64,000 nucleotides of DNA from NCBI GenBank assembly GCA_026874595.1, contig CM049318.1:15982241-16046240 (forward strand), in the 5' to 3' direction. Positions 35,468 through 47,465 of the stretch are shown here, piece after piece. Positions within the stretch are counted from its first letter, which is position 1, and the number at the start of each line of letters is the position of its first letter. Origin of the DNA: Sipunculus nudus (lineage: Eukaryota; Annelida; Sipuncula; Golfingiida; Sipunculidae). The notes under the pieces are model-generated. The model searched no databases. It had not been told where the DNA came from and worked only from the letters and a program-made list of their open reading frames with translations. The translations under genes and the position numbers were made by a program.

Positions 35468-35715
35468 TGATATAAACTTGTTTATTTTACATGGATTGTA
35501 CAAATAGTTATTATAACTAATCGCGGCATTCTCCATGGCTCAGATTGTGGCTTTCGATAGACTGTATAAGTGGAGGAAACCGGAGATCCGGAAGAAATCA
35601 CCGGCCTTGGACGAGCAACTACAACCCACTCTCATAGCCACGCCGTGGTTCGAACCCGGGTCGCCAGCGGAGAGAGCGTTTTACCTCTCGACTGTCCAGG
35701 CCCCAATTATTAGAC
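35468..35715 (-). repeat. tRNA-derived SINE (family B), minus strand
   Basis: The minus strand has a B-box GGGTTCGAACCACGG. Tail and body match the copy at 7.56-7.78 kb. A 74-codon frame covering it is repeat-derived. Confidence 0.65.
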
Positions 35716-35759
35716 ATAGTTTATTTCTACAGTGTATAAAAAAACTCCAAATATTTTAG

Positions 35760-36640
35760 CGAAAACTACTTAATATAGTTTGTGAAAGAAGTCGATTTCA
35801 ATAACTTTTTCAGCAATATTTTTGAATCAAAAGTATATCTCTACACTGTCTCATCAATATGTAAATGAGCTGAATACATCATCACGGCCAAAAACGTTTG
35901 GTTCCTCAGGCACGGCTCTCATAATATTTACCCCAATACAAAATTATTATTTCATATTATTTAAATATCATTTCAATTGAAATTTACAGATTAGTAGCTC
36001 CAGTTGCGCGGACATTTCTTTCAAGAAAAAAGATTAACAAAAATTTTATTTTGTTTTCATGTATTTTACCTATTAGCAAAACAAATATGCTATAACCATG
36101 TTGTTTTTATTATAGAAAATGAATTATCAAAATGTAAAAGAAAATTTCGTCTCCGCATTGATTTATGGTAAAAAGTGGCTTAAATATGCTAATATTATTC
36201 CTAGTATTTTCTCAACGAAAGTGCTGATATGAGGATATACTTCCAAACTGTATTGACTAACTATGAATGTGATTGGATGTATTTGTAAAACAACTTTCAA
36301 TAATTTTGTTTCTCTCAACAATATCATTGATAATAGGATGCAATCACTAAAATGATTCCCTATATCTCATGGCCCTGGCCATATAATGTACACGGTGAGG
36401 TCTCAGAGCTGATCCAAGATTTTGGAGAGGGAACGGTCCAACCCAGGAAATCTAATAAGAAACTTAAGCAGAGGTCCCAAGATCCAGGACAGGAGGGGTC
36501 AAGGCCGGTATGAAGATGGGCAGACCTTAAAAGGCGCCGCATTCTAAAAATATATGATATGTCTTTTATTAAGTATATATCAAGAGTATTTTCCGGTTTA
36601 CAATAACTTCTGTGATATATACGAATGCCACTATTAATAA
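35760..36640. other. Stretch with hAT-like fragment only
   Basis: About 36405-36540 shows GATCCAAGATTTTGGAGAGG and CCAACCCAGGAAATC, related to the fragment at 7.84 kb. The rest is AT-rich with no exon. Confidence 0.35.
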
Positions 36641-36839
36641 GATTATTTATTCCAGGTAAACATGAACGAGGTGTTGTCTGAGAGCTTGGGGTTTATCCGC
36701 TCTGCAATGGCCCGTATCCGCCCGTGTTGAAGGCCACATTGTACCGAGCAAAAATGTAAATATGAACAGACAGGTGCCCATTGTGTGTTCACGTTTTAGT
36801 GTCTCATGATTGGTAAACACACAGACACACAAACACACA

Positions 36840-36906
36840 CACACATATATATATATATCTGTGTCAAGAACTGTAACACTAAGGGTATAACTCTATGAAA
36901 TTTCGA

Positions 36907-36945
<39 letters not shown>

Positions 36946-37001
36946 ATATTTTATATATATTATGTTAATGGATAATAAATATATAATATAATATAATATA
37001 A

Positions 37002-37057
<56 letters not shown>
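36840..37057. repeat. (CA)n, (TA)n and (GA)n tracts
   Basis: CA repeat near 36825-36844, TA tracts at 36845-36860, 36909-36942 and 36995-37023, and GA at 37024-37056. Confidence 0.9.
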
Positions 37058-37060
<3 letters not shown>

Positions 37061-37311
37061 TTTAACTGGTTTACCTCGAAACAGCAAAATTAATAAACAA
37101 GAACACATTCATTTATGGGGGAAATTGACAGTAAATGTAAATAAAATATAAAAAGGAATGGTCAACTTCCCCGTAATGGCAACATTTAGAAATCTTAAAG
37201 ATATAAAAAAATATATAAAATAATTACACTTAGTACAACAAGTGTGTCTATTCGCCCGATGATCGCCCAGCGTGAAACCAGTGGTAGCGATACGGACTGA
37301 TCACCAGTACT

Positions 37312-37312
<1 letters not shown>

Positions 37313-37390
<78 letters not shown>
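37313..37390. repeat. (TA)n microsatellite
   Basis: Uninterrupted TA for about 77 bases. Confidence 0.95.
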
Positions 37391-37392
<2 letters not shown>

Positions 37393-37394
37393 TG

Positions 37395-38215
37395 TGCATT
37401 CAGGGATTACAGAGTACGCGTTAAAAGAACAATATAAATATTTCCACGTTTACTTTCTCGTAACATTGGATATAATTAATGAAAATAAAAAAAAACACTA
37501 TGACAGAAGCAATGAAAATCTAACGACGATGATGTTATTATATCGCAGTTATAATATGCAAGTGCGGTTATATAATTAAGGGCTCATAATCCTTTTAATG
37601 TGCTCATAACCAATGGACTGTCGCGACACTTTCCCTTTGATGTTCGGAGACCAAACCCGGCGGGGTTTTCCGGGTCAATTAAGCCATAGTGGTGAGTGGT
37701 TTCCTGTTTATCAGTAATACATGCACTAGTGTCAATTATATTTTATTCGACATTATTCTTTTTTTTTTAATGCAAAATAAAATCAAATATCAAATAAAAC
37801 CACATTAGTAACGATAACAACACCGGTCATTTACACATATTACGTTTGTACGTCAACATGTACTATCACCCACGAAGGCCGGACAATATGACACAATAAA
37901 TATCGCCCTTTATATTAATATATGCCTTTTATCTATATGATAGTTCATTGTTGGTGTTTCTTAAGTAACGGTGACGAATAAATAAAAATATTCAATGTTC
38001 ATTAATTTTTATTGACAGATAACGCGACTGTGTCATGGTGATCGACCGCACGTGTCGTGACCGCACATTGTCGCTCAAAATGGGAAGGGTTTCTTACCTC
38101 GTATTTTGTTGCAAAAATATACCGCATTCGATAAAATTATGAAGGGCCCGTGTGATACAGATACAAACTTACTATAAGGACAACGTAATATGACTCGTTA
38201 TGGCTTAATATAGCT
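37395..38215. other. Stretch with no supported gene
   Basis: Unique AT-rich sequence with a locally GC-richer patch at 38020-38095. No exon is assigned. Confidence 0.4.
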
Positions 38216-38220
38216 TTGTT

Positions 38221-38332
38221 GCGCATATGGCATGAGGTGCAACTGGAATTTGGCGCATATGGCAGTTGCGCATCTGGCAGTAGCGTAACTGACAGGTGCG
38301 CATTTAAGATAGCGCATCTGGCATGGAATCTG
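38221..38332. repeat. Degenerate GCGCATATGGCAG short tandem array
   Basis: Six to seven spaced copies of GCGCAT(A/C)TGGCA about 15-25 bases apart. A minus-strand frame over it is repeat-derived. Confidence 0.75.
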
Positions 38333-38865
38333 TTTCCCTGTCATATATCCCTGATGTGGTAAGGGGTTTCCAAACTGACTTTCTACTCTTGTTTCTTGGA
38401 ATTGTGTATAATTTTGGACTGACATTATGGCAGCACATGGATTATGTGATATATCGGAATAAAATATGAGAATTCTCCGAAAACTTAGCTTATATTTTGT
38501 TTATTTACATTAATTGGCAGAGCATGTCGACCGCACGTCGGTTATTAGTAGATATCGCTAATTTATTTGACATCTGATTGCCTGTTGATTCGTTATTGTA
38601 ACTCTGACGAAACAGATAATATTAGGATATAATGATTTCAGTTTTCACGAAAGCAACGTCAGGGAAGAAAACAATATAACGGTTAAAATCCATAGCTCTT
38701 TGAACAATAATTCATGTACACAGGAATAAGGGGGTTGCATAAAATTTCATAGCTATATTGTGTTTGATCAACATATATAAACTTAAATTATTTTAGATAG
38801 GCTTTCCCATAAAGCTCTATAAAGCTGTAATTAAGTCACACAAATATAACATCGCGTCTAAATGG

Positions 38866-38957
38866 GACCCGTCCAACTGGGACCCGTCCAACTGGGACCC
38901 GTCCGACTGGGACCGTCTAAATGGGACCCGTCCAACTGGCGCCCGTCCAACTGACAC
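38866..38957. repeat. 16-bp tandem array (GGGACCCGTCCAACTG)n
   Basis: Five to six near-perfect units in about 90 bases, with one GCGCCCGTCC variant at the end. Confidence 0.9.
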
Positions 38958-39316
38958 GTAATCCAACCGATAAATAATATTTATCAGGATGTGTTTTAAT
39001 TGTTTAAATGAATCGGCTATATAAATATCGGTTCAACTGAATTTCTATTAAATTAATTAAATATATGGCGCTGTTGTTGTTCAGTTCGACGACACCGAAT
39101 CATTATGGGAATTTCTGCAAGTTTTTATCGAAATTGTTCATAACAGGAACCGATGCTGGAGGATAAGGAATAGTATATAACTTTACAAGCCTTAGTGTTA
39201 TCATCATCACATCGATGTAAGATCAGTTATTGTTGCTTTAATCGCCGTTCGTGTGTGTTTCGGTTTGTGAATGCGTTTGTGTTTATGTTCATAATGTAAC
39301 TCCTGCAGTCATGAAC

Positions 39317-39463
39317 GGATCGAATCTGGTGAAATTTGAGGGCATTTCGGGAATGGGCCAAGAAGAATGGACAAAACTTAGTGTGGGTCAGGCTCATGAT
39401 CCGGATCATGGAAGGACTTCAAGGAATACTCACAAATTTGCAGTCACATATATGCCCAATTGA
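39317..39463 (+). other. Weak candidate exon of unknown function
   Basis: After an acceptor-like CTCCTGCAG, an ATG opens a 50-codon frame starting MNGSNLVKFEGISGMGQEEW, with mixed protein-like composition and TGA at its end. No domain is recognised. The minus strand is also partly open, so strand and coding status are unsure. Confidence 0.25.
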
Positions 39464-40023
39464 ACCTTTTAGTATCGGCCTAATTTAGGAGAATTAAATC
39501 ACACATAGGTTCAAATTAATAGAATGTCATATTGCATGTAATAAAAATCGAGTTCTGCTGATCGTTTGTGTCACTGAGGCGTACTCTGTTTTTGTACATT
39601 GAAGTACACACCTCTTATATAGGGCTGTGCCCTGTTCTTATCCGCTTGCTATTTTGCAATAAAATATTGTTTAAACAAAGTACACACCTTTACAATATTT
39701 ACGTAAACCCTTTTATCCCTTTATCCACCGGAGCAAAAATCTGTTCAAATGAATGAATACATCAACCAGTAGATAAGATATATTCTCTAGTAAGAGGAGT
39801 CATCTGTGTAATGTCAGAGTTAACCGCCAGATGGAAAATTTATGCGTACAACACACATTTACGCAACAATCGAGCTACATTGAACAGGTAAATAGAGTAA
39901 ACATAGCACATGCATAAAAAAATCCCATCAAAATATAATTTAATGATGTATTTGATTATAAAATTTATATTCTATATTTTGTGAAAAATATTTGGATCCG
40001 ACACTTTTATAGTTGCCATGAGA

Positions 40024-40040
40024 AAGTGACCTCTGGTGGT
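40024..40040 (-). promoter_or_regulatory. CTCF-like motif
   Basis: AGTGACCTCTGGTGG, identical to the motif near 25610, one mismatch from the reverse CTCF core. Confidence 0.3.
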
Positions 40041-40349
40041 TAGTTATTGTACTACAATCGCTGGCCGAGAAAATCCCAAGATTTTGGTGCACACCTCAAT
40101 TATTAATTAAAAAATACTTACCATAATATTTAAGGCAAATGAAAGAATGTTCAGACTTTTCATATGTTCCTTTTTTTAACTATTAGACAATTTTATACAT
40201 TGTTTGGTAACAGAGTGTACACAAGCCTATATGGGCTAAAATGTGTATTTTCGATTTTATTATAAATATAATAAATAAAGTATGCAAATAGTATCATTAT
40301 TATTTGCAAAGTTGAAAGCACACAGCAAGGGTTTCTGATTCTTTACACA

Positions 40350-40437
40350 AGGGAGCGCAAAGAACAAAGAATTAACCCATGAGAGCCAGGGACACCAGTA
40401 CGCATTGATCGAACGTGTTGGCCCTTTGCCAGGAAGG
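40350..40437 (+). other. Weak candidate exon (SAKNKELTHES frame)
   Basis: Between TTTACACAAG and CCCGG|GTGATA one frame is open and reads SAKNKELTHESQGHQYALIE, then RVGPLPGRAR. The donor is weak. It lies 117 bases before the better candidate at 40554 and could join it in the second frame of that block. Confidence 0.25.
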
Positions 40438-40553
40438 GCCCGGGTGATATGAGGCCAGCGAGAGCGTGTGTCGCGTGTTTAAAATTTGGAGATGGATGCA
40501 CAATGCTATACCATGCTATCATTAGTCTGATTACGTACAATTCTTTGTTTTAG

Positions 40554-40782
40554 GCACACCCTGATCGTGAAACCAAGAGAAACTTTTTATACAAAGCAGA
40601 GGTTACACGAAAAAAAGATCCTGGACGAACGCAGTACGTTACATAACCGCTGCCTCCATGAGGAGCGTACAGATAATCGGATAACAAAGGAAGAATTTCG
40701 TATGATTCCTTCCTCATCCAGACCGGCGAAGAAATCCGAGATACCCAGAAATAGATCAGCTACTTCCCTCGACTACAGTTAA
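40554..40782 (+). CDS. Candidate last coding exon of an unidentified gene
   Basis: A fair acceptor (ACAATTCTTTGTTTTAG) is followed by 75 open codons ending in TAA. The frame needs two bases from an upstream exon and reads HTLIVKPRETFYTKQRLHEK, later RTDNRITKEEFRMIP and ending SATSLDYS. The composition is charged, non-repetitive and less AT-rich than the flanks, as expected for coding sequence. No family is recognised. Upstream exons are not established. A competing frame begins AHPDRETKRNFLYKAE and stops after 29 codons. Confidence 0.4.
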
Positions 40783-40799
40783 CCCTCAAGATTTTTTTG

Positions 40800-42360
40800 G
40801 ACGAAATTTAAATGTGGAAAATCACACGGAGAAAAGGAGAACGAGAAATAAATTTTGCATAATTCTTAACTGGATGTACCTTTGAATATTATAAATTCGC
40901 TTTTAATTAACTAAACTCATTCCTTGCCACATTGCCTACCGTACTGTAGAGTATTGTTGATTTATTAAAAGATTTGGCGGACTCTGTGTAGACAAAATCT
41001 GGGACGGTATATATGGAACTAGCTCAGAGGGCCTAAACACAATAAACAACTGTTAAATTCAGTGCGCATGCGCGTGAAATAAAAAATCTAGCTGTTGTTT
41101 CTTTGTGGCCATGCTTAAAGTCACCTATTCATCTAAATTTTACAAAGAATTTCTGGTTTACATTGTGTATATGTTAAGAGGTCCCAATTACCTATCTGGC
41201 CATTATCAGCTAAAGGTAATCCCTTACAGCTTTCATAAAAATAGGCCAGAAAACATGGATATCACAGCACACAGGTTGCTCGTTTTGTTTATATCAACGT
41301 GTTTATAATATATGGGGCCCGCCAGAATAATCAAAACAAATTCAAAAAGGGCATCTGGCAGCTAGTCTTATAAGCCAGAGCTTTGCAAATGGCGTTTTGC
41401 AACAAGTGACCTTTCAACCTCCGCATATATGCAACCTATACCACTTTTGTTTACATGTTTTTTTTTGTTTGTCAACATTATTGTAAGTTTTTAAATGTCA
41501 GATATCGGAATAGGATGCTTTAAGGTTTTATAAAACGGATGCACATTCAAAAGAGGGGCCATCGGGCATTCCTTTGAAAGTTGTTCCTTTACAATTAATG
41601 GAGGCCCTACTGTAAGGTAGGGGGGGGGGGGGGAGATATTCTATGGAAGGAATTGGGAAGTTAATTATTTCAGTCACTTGATACGGTATTGAAAACTTAA
41701 AAGTCAAGCATGGTATCAGATTTAAGCATTTTAAGGTACATAAGCCACACCTGAAGTTGGATATAAAGTGCAGTTGATAAAACTTAAAAGTGTCCATGTT
41801 CACCCGATTTCTGTTAATCACGCTTCATGCGAACTTTGTAAGTCATGCATTGCTAATTATCTATGTTATTTGCCAATGTCATTAAAAATATTAAATGCAA
41901 AATATTTAATTATGCTTATGATAATAATGTAATCTATAATTCAACATACATGTATTTAGGTCTGAATACGGTAGACGGGAGGGGAGTTGCCCAATCTTGG
42001 ATCCTCCGTTTATCTGGCCAGTATTCGTCTGCTCATTAAATATGCTCCAGCTTGTCCAATATATTTCAGCAATTAAGACAAGTTTAAGATAAGACTAATG
42101 TAGGACTATATTGCCCAGATAGATCAGTCCACATTAAACGACCAGATCGAGGTCCGCTCCTTGTTCGAGTGTCATGACGTATCGTACATCGGTTCACACG
42201 TGCAGTGAGTGAGGTCACTGTTGACATTATTTTTTTCACCCGATGTCTTGCGGTACAATGTGAATTGCCAGCTTTTTTATATGATTGGCTGTGTTGACGG
42301 TTCCATGGTGTTTGGGTAGTGAATTAATTGATCAAATTAATTAATGAACTTTGGGCACCC
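40800..42360. other. Stretch with no supported gene
   Basis: Poly-G near 41618-41632. The locally GC-richer part at 42120-42350 contains GATTGGC (inverted CCAAT) near 42287 and could be regulatory. The 67-codon and 97-codon frames in this stretch lack domains and splice context. Confidence 0.35.
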
Positions 42361-42364
42361 GCAG

Positions 42365-42419
42365 GTCATTACAAGTGGTCCTGTGTCTGAGGCGCCACCT
42401 GGCGGAGCTGTCATACAGG
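42365..42419 (+). other. Weak candidate exon (54 bases)
   Basis: GCACCCGCAG and CATACAG|GTAAAG bound 54 bases open in one frame: VITSGPVSEAPPGGAVIQ. Phase 0 on both sides. It contains CGCCACCTGGCGG, a partial CTCF-like word. The polypyrimidine tract is poor, so coding status is doubtful. Confidence 0.25.
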
Positions 42420-42845
42420 TAAAGCGAATTCTGAGTAGATGTTAATTACATTTGCTTTACCAACTTTTGTTCTCCCCGTGTAGATTCGGCCGATATCTGC
42501 TCTCTTCATTCCCCATATCTCTCCCAGTAATTTTTACACAAAGACATGTAGCATTTATATAGAAATAATTTATTTATAATGCAGACACCTTCACGTACGA
42601 ACATACATTTAATATAGGACTATGTTTTGTGCGAACAGCTTCTTTTTTACCTTTCTTTGCAAGCGCCAATCCACCAACCCTTTCTTCTGGATATTTTTTA
42701 ACGAACACTTTCCAGATAAATCACCATAACATTGAACTAAGTGCGAAACATTTATTATTTGAAAGTATATAGGAGGGGGCGCCAGCTACATTTTCTTTTA
42801 TGTATGTGTGACCCACAGCTTCCCTTCACGGGTATCTGCCACTGC

Positions 42846-42922
42846 AGATATCTGAAGGGAAGACGGATCTGGGTGGCTGCAGGGTGGTGTCGCTAGGGGG
42901 TGACCCCACATCCAGAGTCTTA
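42846..42922 (+). other. Weak candidate exon following the 42.37-kb one
   Basis: ATCTGCCACTGCAG and CTTAG|GTAAGA bound a block open in the phase that would continue the previous candidate: ISEGKTDLGGCRVVSLGGDP, then TSRVLG. The minus strand of the same block also has an open ATG frame of 40 codons. Which, if either, is real cannot be decided here. Confidence 0.25.
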
Positions 42923-43025
42923 GGTAAGAGGAAGTCTCGATCGTCCATTTTATATTCCAAAAAGTTACAACAGATACGGACGGACTATAGAGATTAAGGG
43001 TGTCTTTCCATAAAGGCCGGCCACA

Positions 43026-43030
<5 letters not shown>

Positions 43031-43093
<63 letters not shown>

Positions 43094-43205
43094 CCTTGCT
43101 AGTGTACATTTTTAAACTTAGTAGCTAATTAAAATATCAAACAAATGTTAGATTAAAAAATATATAATTAGTGCATAACATATATATATATATATATATA
43201 TATAG
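43031..43205. repeat. Two (TA)n tracts
   Basis: TA at about 43031-43092 and 43179-43205. Confidence 0.95.
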
Positions 43206-43619
43206 TATGAAGAGCAGGAGGACAACATTAAAACATGTTATTCACATTAGTAAAATTAATTAATATAAATGTCACCGTTCATTACTATTAAATATAATAC
43301 AATTAAAATCATATATTTTCCATCTATGATAATATTATTACACTTTGACATGTCCAGCATTCATCCAGTATTGTTCTGTTCTAATTAAACCAGAGTGGAA
43401 GAAACGTTTTCATACATGATTTTACCTCTATAATTTTGAACACCGAAATTCGTGTTTCTATAATATGATTGATAGTTATTCACTTCTCTCGCTGAGTTGA
43501 AATATTTGGAAGATATCCAGGAGCAGTCCTAATTAGAAGCCGGTGAATTTGATAACATTTTAGCACTGATGCAGCTGAATTAAAACTCAGGGCTAACGCA
43601 TGTCTGTCGTACACAAGAG

Positions 43620-44255
43620 AACAAAAGGCGCGGATTTAGGTCTGCGCCCCCTCCCCCTTTTCGACCTGACCAATAAAATCTGGTAAAAAAACTCATAGTA
43701 CATCCGTCACCGTCGCGTTTAAAAATAACAGTGTATGTCTAATTTTATAATGCATTTAGGCTAAGCGACCCCAGATTGCACGATTACAACCTACATTTTT
43801 CAACAAACTTCTACACTTGGTAGGGGGTACCCCCTCCCAAACCATCCCCCCGAACCCCCCCCCCCCCCCCCTCGGCGCTTCGCGGCCTCGCAATGTGAGC
43901 CCCCCCCCCCCCCCCATTACTAAATTCCTGTATCCGCCCCTGAACAGAGGGAACAACAGTCAAGCCGGGTATACAACAAAGGATACCGCCTGTGATATTC
44001 CATGTCCGCGTAATTCTCAGGGATGGATCAAGAGAGGGCTACGGGGTGTGCAAACCTCCTAACAAACAGGGAATCTATTCATTCTCTTCTACAGTCTCCA
44101 AATTCATTGAAATATTAATTTCAGTTATATATTATAAAAATATAAGTAAACTATCGGTTATTGTACCATAGGAATTTAAATCACTTCTTTGAAAAGTTTT
44201 CATCTTCTTATGGAACCCATTCCTCCTTCCCAACGGATCCGCCCATGAGCTAATC
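43620..44255. repeat. hAT-like MITE ends with poly-C tracts
   Basis: GGCGCGGATTTAGGT near 43627 and, inverted, CCTGTATCCGCCCCTG at 43930-43945 look like the two ends of one small element with poly-C at 43856-43870 and 43900-43915. GGGATGGATCAAGAG near 44020 and GGATCCGCCCATGAG near 44237 look like another pair. The Gly- and Pro-rich frames here are artefacts. Confidence 0.45.
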
Positions 44256-44259
44256 CGGG

Positions 44260-46230
44260 GTTAACTGGTTCAAACCCAAGCCGTACGGCCAATGGTCAAT
44301 TTGGTCGGGTCCAATACATACCAAGGGGTGATAGTGTTTTATTTTGATAAAATTTAAATGTTTCTCATGGATTTCAAGATAAGTTTTTAAGAATACCAAT
44401 GGTTTCTTGAAGAAAGTTAATCTGTTAATCATAAAGTTGTGATGATCCCATCAATTATTGTTCATTTTAATTGAATGTCCGTGAACTCCACACCCTCCCA
44501 CCCCCTGGTTGACCACTTGGATGTAAGAACAGACCCATAACGGTCAAACTGCGTCACTCGTCTCGTATCGTTTGTGTGGGCCGGAGGTTTATACCGTGAA
44601 AAATCGTTCCAGGGAATATCACTGGTAAGTGATTTTAAATTTTTTTAAGTGGTTGATGCTGTTATATAATGGCGTATGGTTTAAATTATAGATGCCTGAT
44701 ATTCATAAGGGGGTATCGATCAATACTGCTGGGTTTCACTGAATATTTTCCAAAATCTTGAATCTGTGAACAGAAGGTAATGTCTCACGTTTGATCTCTA
44801 CTCAAGTTACTTCATCAGCAATTGACCACCCCCACCCCCCCCTTCTCATGTACAGCTTATAACTGATATAGTAAGAAAATAGTTTACTCTCAAGCATACA
44901 GTGCACAGATAAATCTGTTTTTCTTTAACCATTTTTGTAAGTGGAAAAATTATTTCAATGGAATTTATATAAGGCAACAAAAGTCGTATAGTTATACTTT
45001 CAAATATGTAGTCACAACGAGCATGCCTATATATAATTATATATATGCTATTTGGAGTTTACCATTTAGCTAAGTACAGAACTTTTGTTGGAATAACAAG
45101 TTGTTCAAATTGTAATTAGATCCAGTAACAACAAACAATTAATTGGTACTTCGAAACGGACACCCCGCGCTTTAATTATAAAACCCATCAAAACTTTTTA
45201 TATTCAGTCGAAATTTGCATATTCTGAGTCGCCGGCCCACCAAAGGGCTAACTGGGGTTATAGCACGATACGATCTGTTACTCTTAGAAAGGTAATTGAA
45301 TAAACATATTTCCTATGGTTTAAAAAAACAATGTTCACATAATGGTGTATGTCGAAAGGCCTGTAATAAAAAATAACTATTCTGGAAAGCATGAAGCACC
45401 CGTAACATCAACAACTGATTCAATTGTTCAGAGAGAATTGAAGCATTAACAGCCCTAGTAGACATCTTGCATTTGGTGGCATTCCTGTATAAGGCTTAAG
45501 GCCTGTGTACTATTATGTTCATATTTTAACTTCCTTGGTGCAAAATAGGGCTGAGAACAGAACAGTAATGTTTTCTAGGGGTCAAATATACAATACACAT
45601 AGATGTACTGAACATTAATCAGTGGCTATATGTTAAATTTGTGGTGTCTGGAGTGTTATAATCACAGTTAACTGCAGGTGCAATCTATGGACTCCACATT
45701 GCATCAGTCACTGAAAAAAGCAATTGAGGAGTTCATTCTTATAAATGGGCTAGCATATTCTGAGCACTCGGAAAACAAAACAAGTTTCAATAAAATTTCT
45801 TTTGTCAAGTTGTTTTTTAACCTGTTAACACAATAGTTGTTATTATCATGTTTTCTATACACATACATTTATTGAAAATATATAATAAAATATAAAAAAT
45901 AAATCGAAATAAATTATTGAAATTTTAAAAAAATATTCTTGTATGAAATAGAAAACATAAATCATGCATTCCTGTTTCCAGGCCACAAAACTTTGTACGA
46001 AACCCTTACGCACCCTGGTATACGCAGGCCTAATATTATATATATTCTCCGGGGAAAAAACTCCGGCGTTTCGCCTTTGCTCTCCGAGAATTCTCCGATT
46101 TTCTCATTAAAAGTTTTGGATACTGTGACCCTGATACAGAAGAACCCGCCGAGATTGAAGTGTTTCCTTGCCAGACCACGTTTTCTGCACGTTTGGTCGT
46201 GTAGTCAAGGCAATGTATAGGCTATCCCGA
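44260..46230. other. Stretch with no supported coding exon
   Basis: A GC-richer patch at 44510-44625 ends in a donor CACTG|GTAAGTG and could be an untranslated first exon of a plus-strand gene such as COG8, but it has no ATG and this is a guess. The 93-codon frame at 45939 lacks a domain and overlaps a TCTCCGGGGA palindrome. Confidence 0.35.
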
Positions 46231-46235
46231 AATTA

Positions 46236-46308
46236 ATCGGACTCAATATTATTAGGCCCTGCCATATATTGTCAATATATGGCAGGGCCTAATATTATTG
46301 AGTCCGAT
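46236..46308. repeat. Perfect 36-bp-arm hairpin with one-base loop
   Basis: ATCGGACTCAATATTATTAG continues to ATATTG, then a single T, then the exact reverse complement back to GAGTCCGAT. It forms the left tip of the TTAA-flanked element. Confidence 0.95.
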
Positions 46309-47465
46309 CTCCATACAGTGAATTTCTACAATATAAAATGGGAGGTTAGCGTCATATCGACCCTCTTGCATTACAACCAGATTACTGGCGCCAGAGTGTC
46401 AGTACATCCAAGTCTGAGGATCGCATTATAAGGCCTTGTGAAGATCCAAACCTTTTCGTCATTTCTGACAACGCTTCATGACCTACAGGTACACTTTCAA
46501 TCAACATAAACCAAACTAATCGTTAGCATTTTTTATATACTTTCTAATAATACCAAACATGAGCGAGAAAAATACTGTTTTAACCCAGCACATTGGTAAA
46601 CCCCCTCGGCATGTTTGTTGAATTTATGACCGCATGAACACAAGCATCAACCGCACAGGTTACAGGACGCAGGCAGCTTACAGGCGATACAGGAAATGAC
46701 CCGTGTCCATCGAGACAGTGTCTCAGTTGGGATGTGAGCTGACATGTATACTGTTATGTTAATTTATCATTCAAAGCATAATATTAAGATTATGGGCCGT
46801 TTACCACAGTATGAATGCAACCTGATGCAAGACCATTGCAATACATTTCATGACATTACTATTGTCACGACCAGAGTAGGCTTACAAGCCCAATTATCCG
46901 ATTGCCTACTTAGTCTGGTTGTCACGGCTAATGGGAGGTCTGCATTAAATTGGACAAAGAAGAAGATAACTGTTAATTTATAAGCCTCAGACTACAGTAG
47001 TACACACCACCCAATGCCCTTGTAACCAGTGCAGTGTCAACAGATGTTTATTAATATTACCCCGTGCCAGCGTGTCATTCTTTGAGTCCGGGGCCCGTTG
47101 AAACGAAATGTAACAAAATTCTGGCTGTCAATGAATCACACATGTCTGCGAGGCTCCCAGTGTGAAGTCTTCAAGTGCGCCCATTCCACTGTTCTTCTCT
47201 TTCCGAAATAAACTCTCGCAGACATGCCTTTGGTAAAAAGGTCAGTAAATGTTTAAAAATGATGATCCAAGTTTAACTTTAGTTGCTATTAAAAACATAA
47301 AACACATTGATGTTAAAATGGTGTAATCCTGTGTCTTGTTGTTTGGCATTCAGGCAGTGAAAGAAGATATCTGATCTGTTGCATGTTCCATGGCTTGTAT
47401 TGTAGAAACTCACTGTATGGCTATCTGACTCCATATATGCCAGGGCTTAATAATATTGAGTCTGA
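46237..47465. mobile_element. TTAA-flanked MITE-like element carrying a nested insertion
   Basis: The left end reads TCGGACTCAATATTATTA and the right end, inverted, TCAGACTCAATATTATTA. TTAA lies at both outer edges (46233-46236, 47466-47469). Inside the ends, CCATACAGTGAATTTCTACA matches CCATACAGTGAGTTTCTACA on the other strand. TTAA duplication is typical of piggyBac-type transposons, though the ends lack CCC. Removing the 46347-46930 insertion and one TSD copy leaves about 636 bases. No transposase is present. Confidence 0.65.
46347..46930 (+). mobile_element. 584-bp non-autonomous transposon, copy A, with 9-bp TSD
   Basis: It begins TAGCGTCATATCGACC and ends GGTTGTCACGGCTA, with ATGGGAGGT directly repeated at 46338-46346 and 46931-46939. 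Copy B at 55914-56487 is its reverse complement. A 9-bp duplication fits Mutator-like or Merlin-like transposons. The 79-codon frame inside is not conserved in copy B. Confidence 0.85.

Noticed and set aside
36647-36844. Minus-strand frame with a signal-peptide-like MGTCLFIFTFLLGTMW start
   Set aside because: Considered as the missing first exon of the M15 paralogue. There is no donor in the right place, no cysteine pattern, and the start lies in a CA repeat.
46744-46983. 79-codon frame as a possible COG8 first exon
   Set aside because: It lies inside transposon copy A, is broken in copy B, and does not resemble the COG8 N-terminus.
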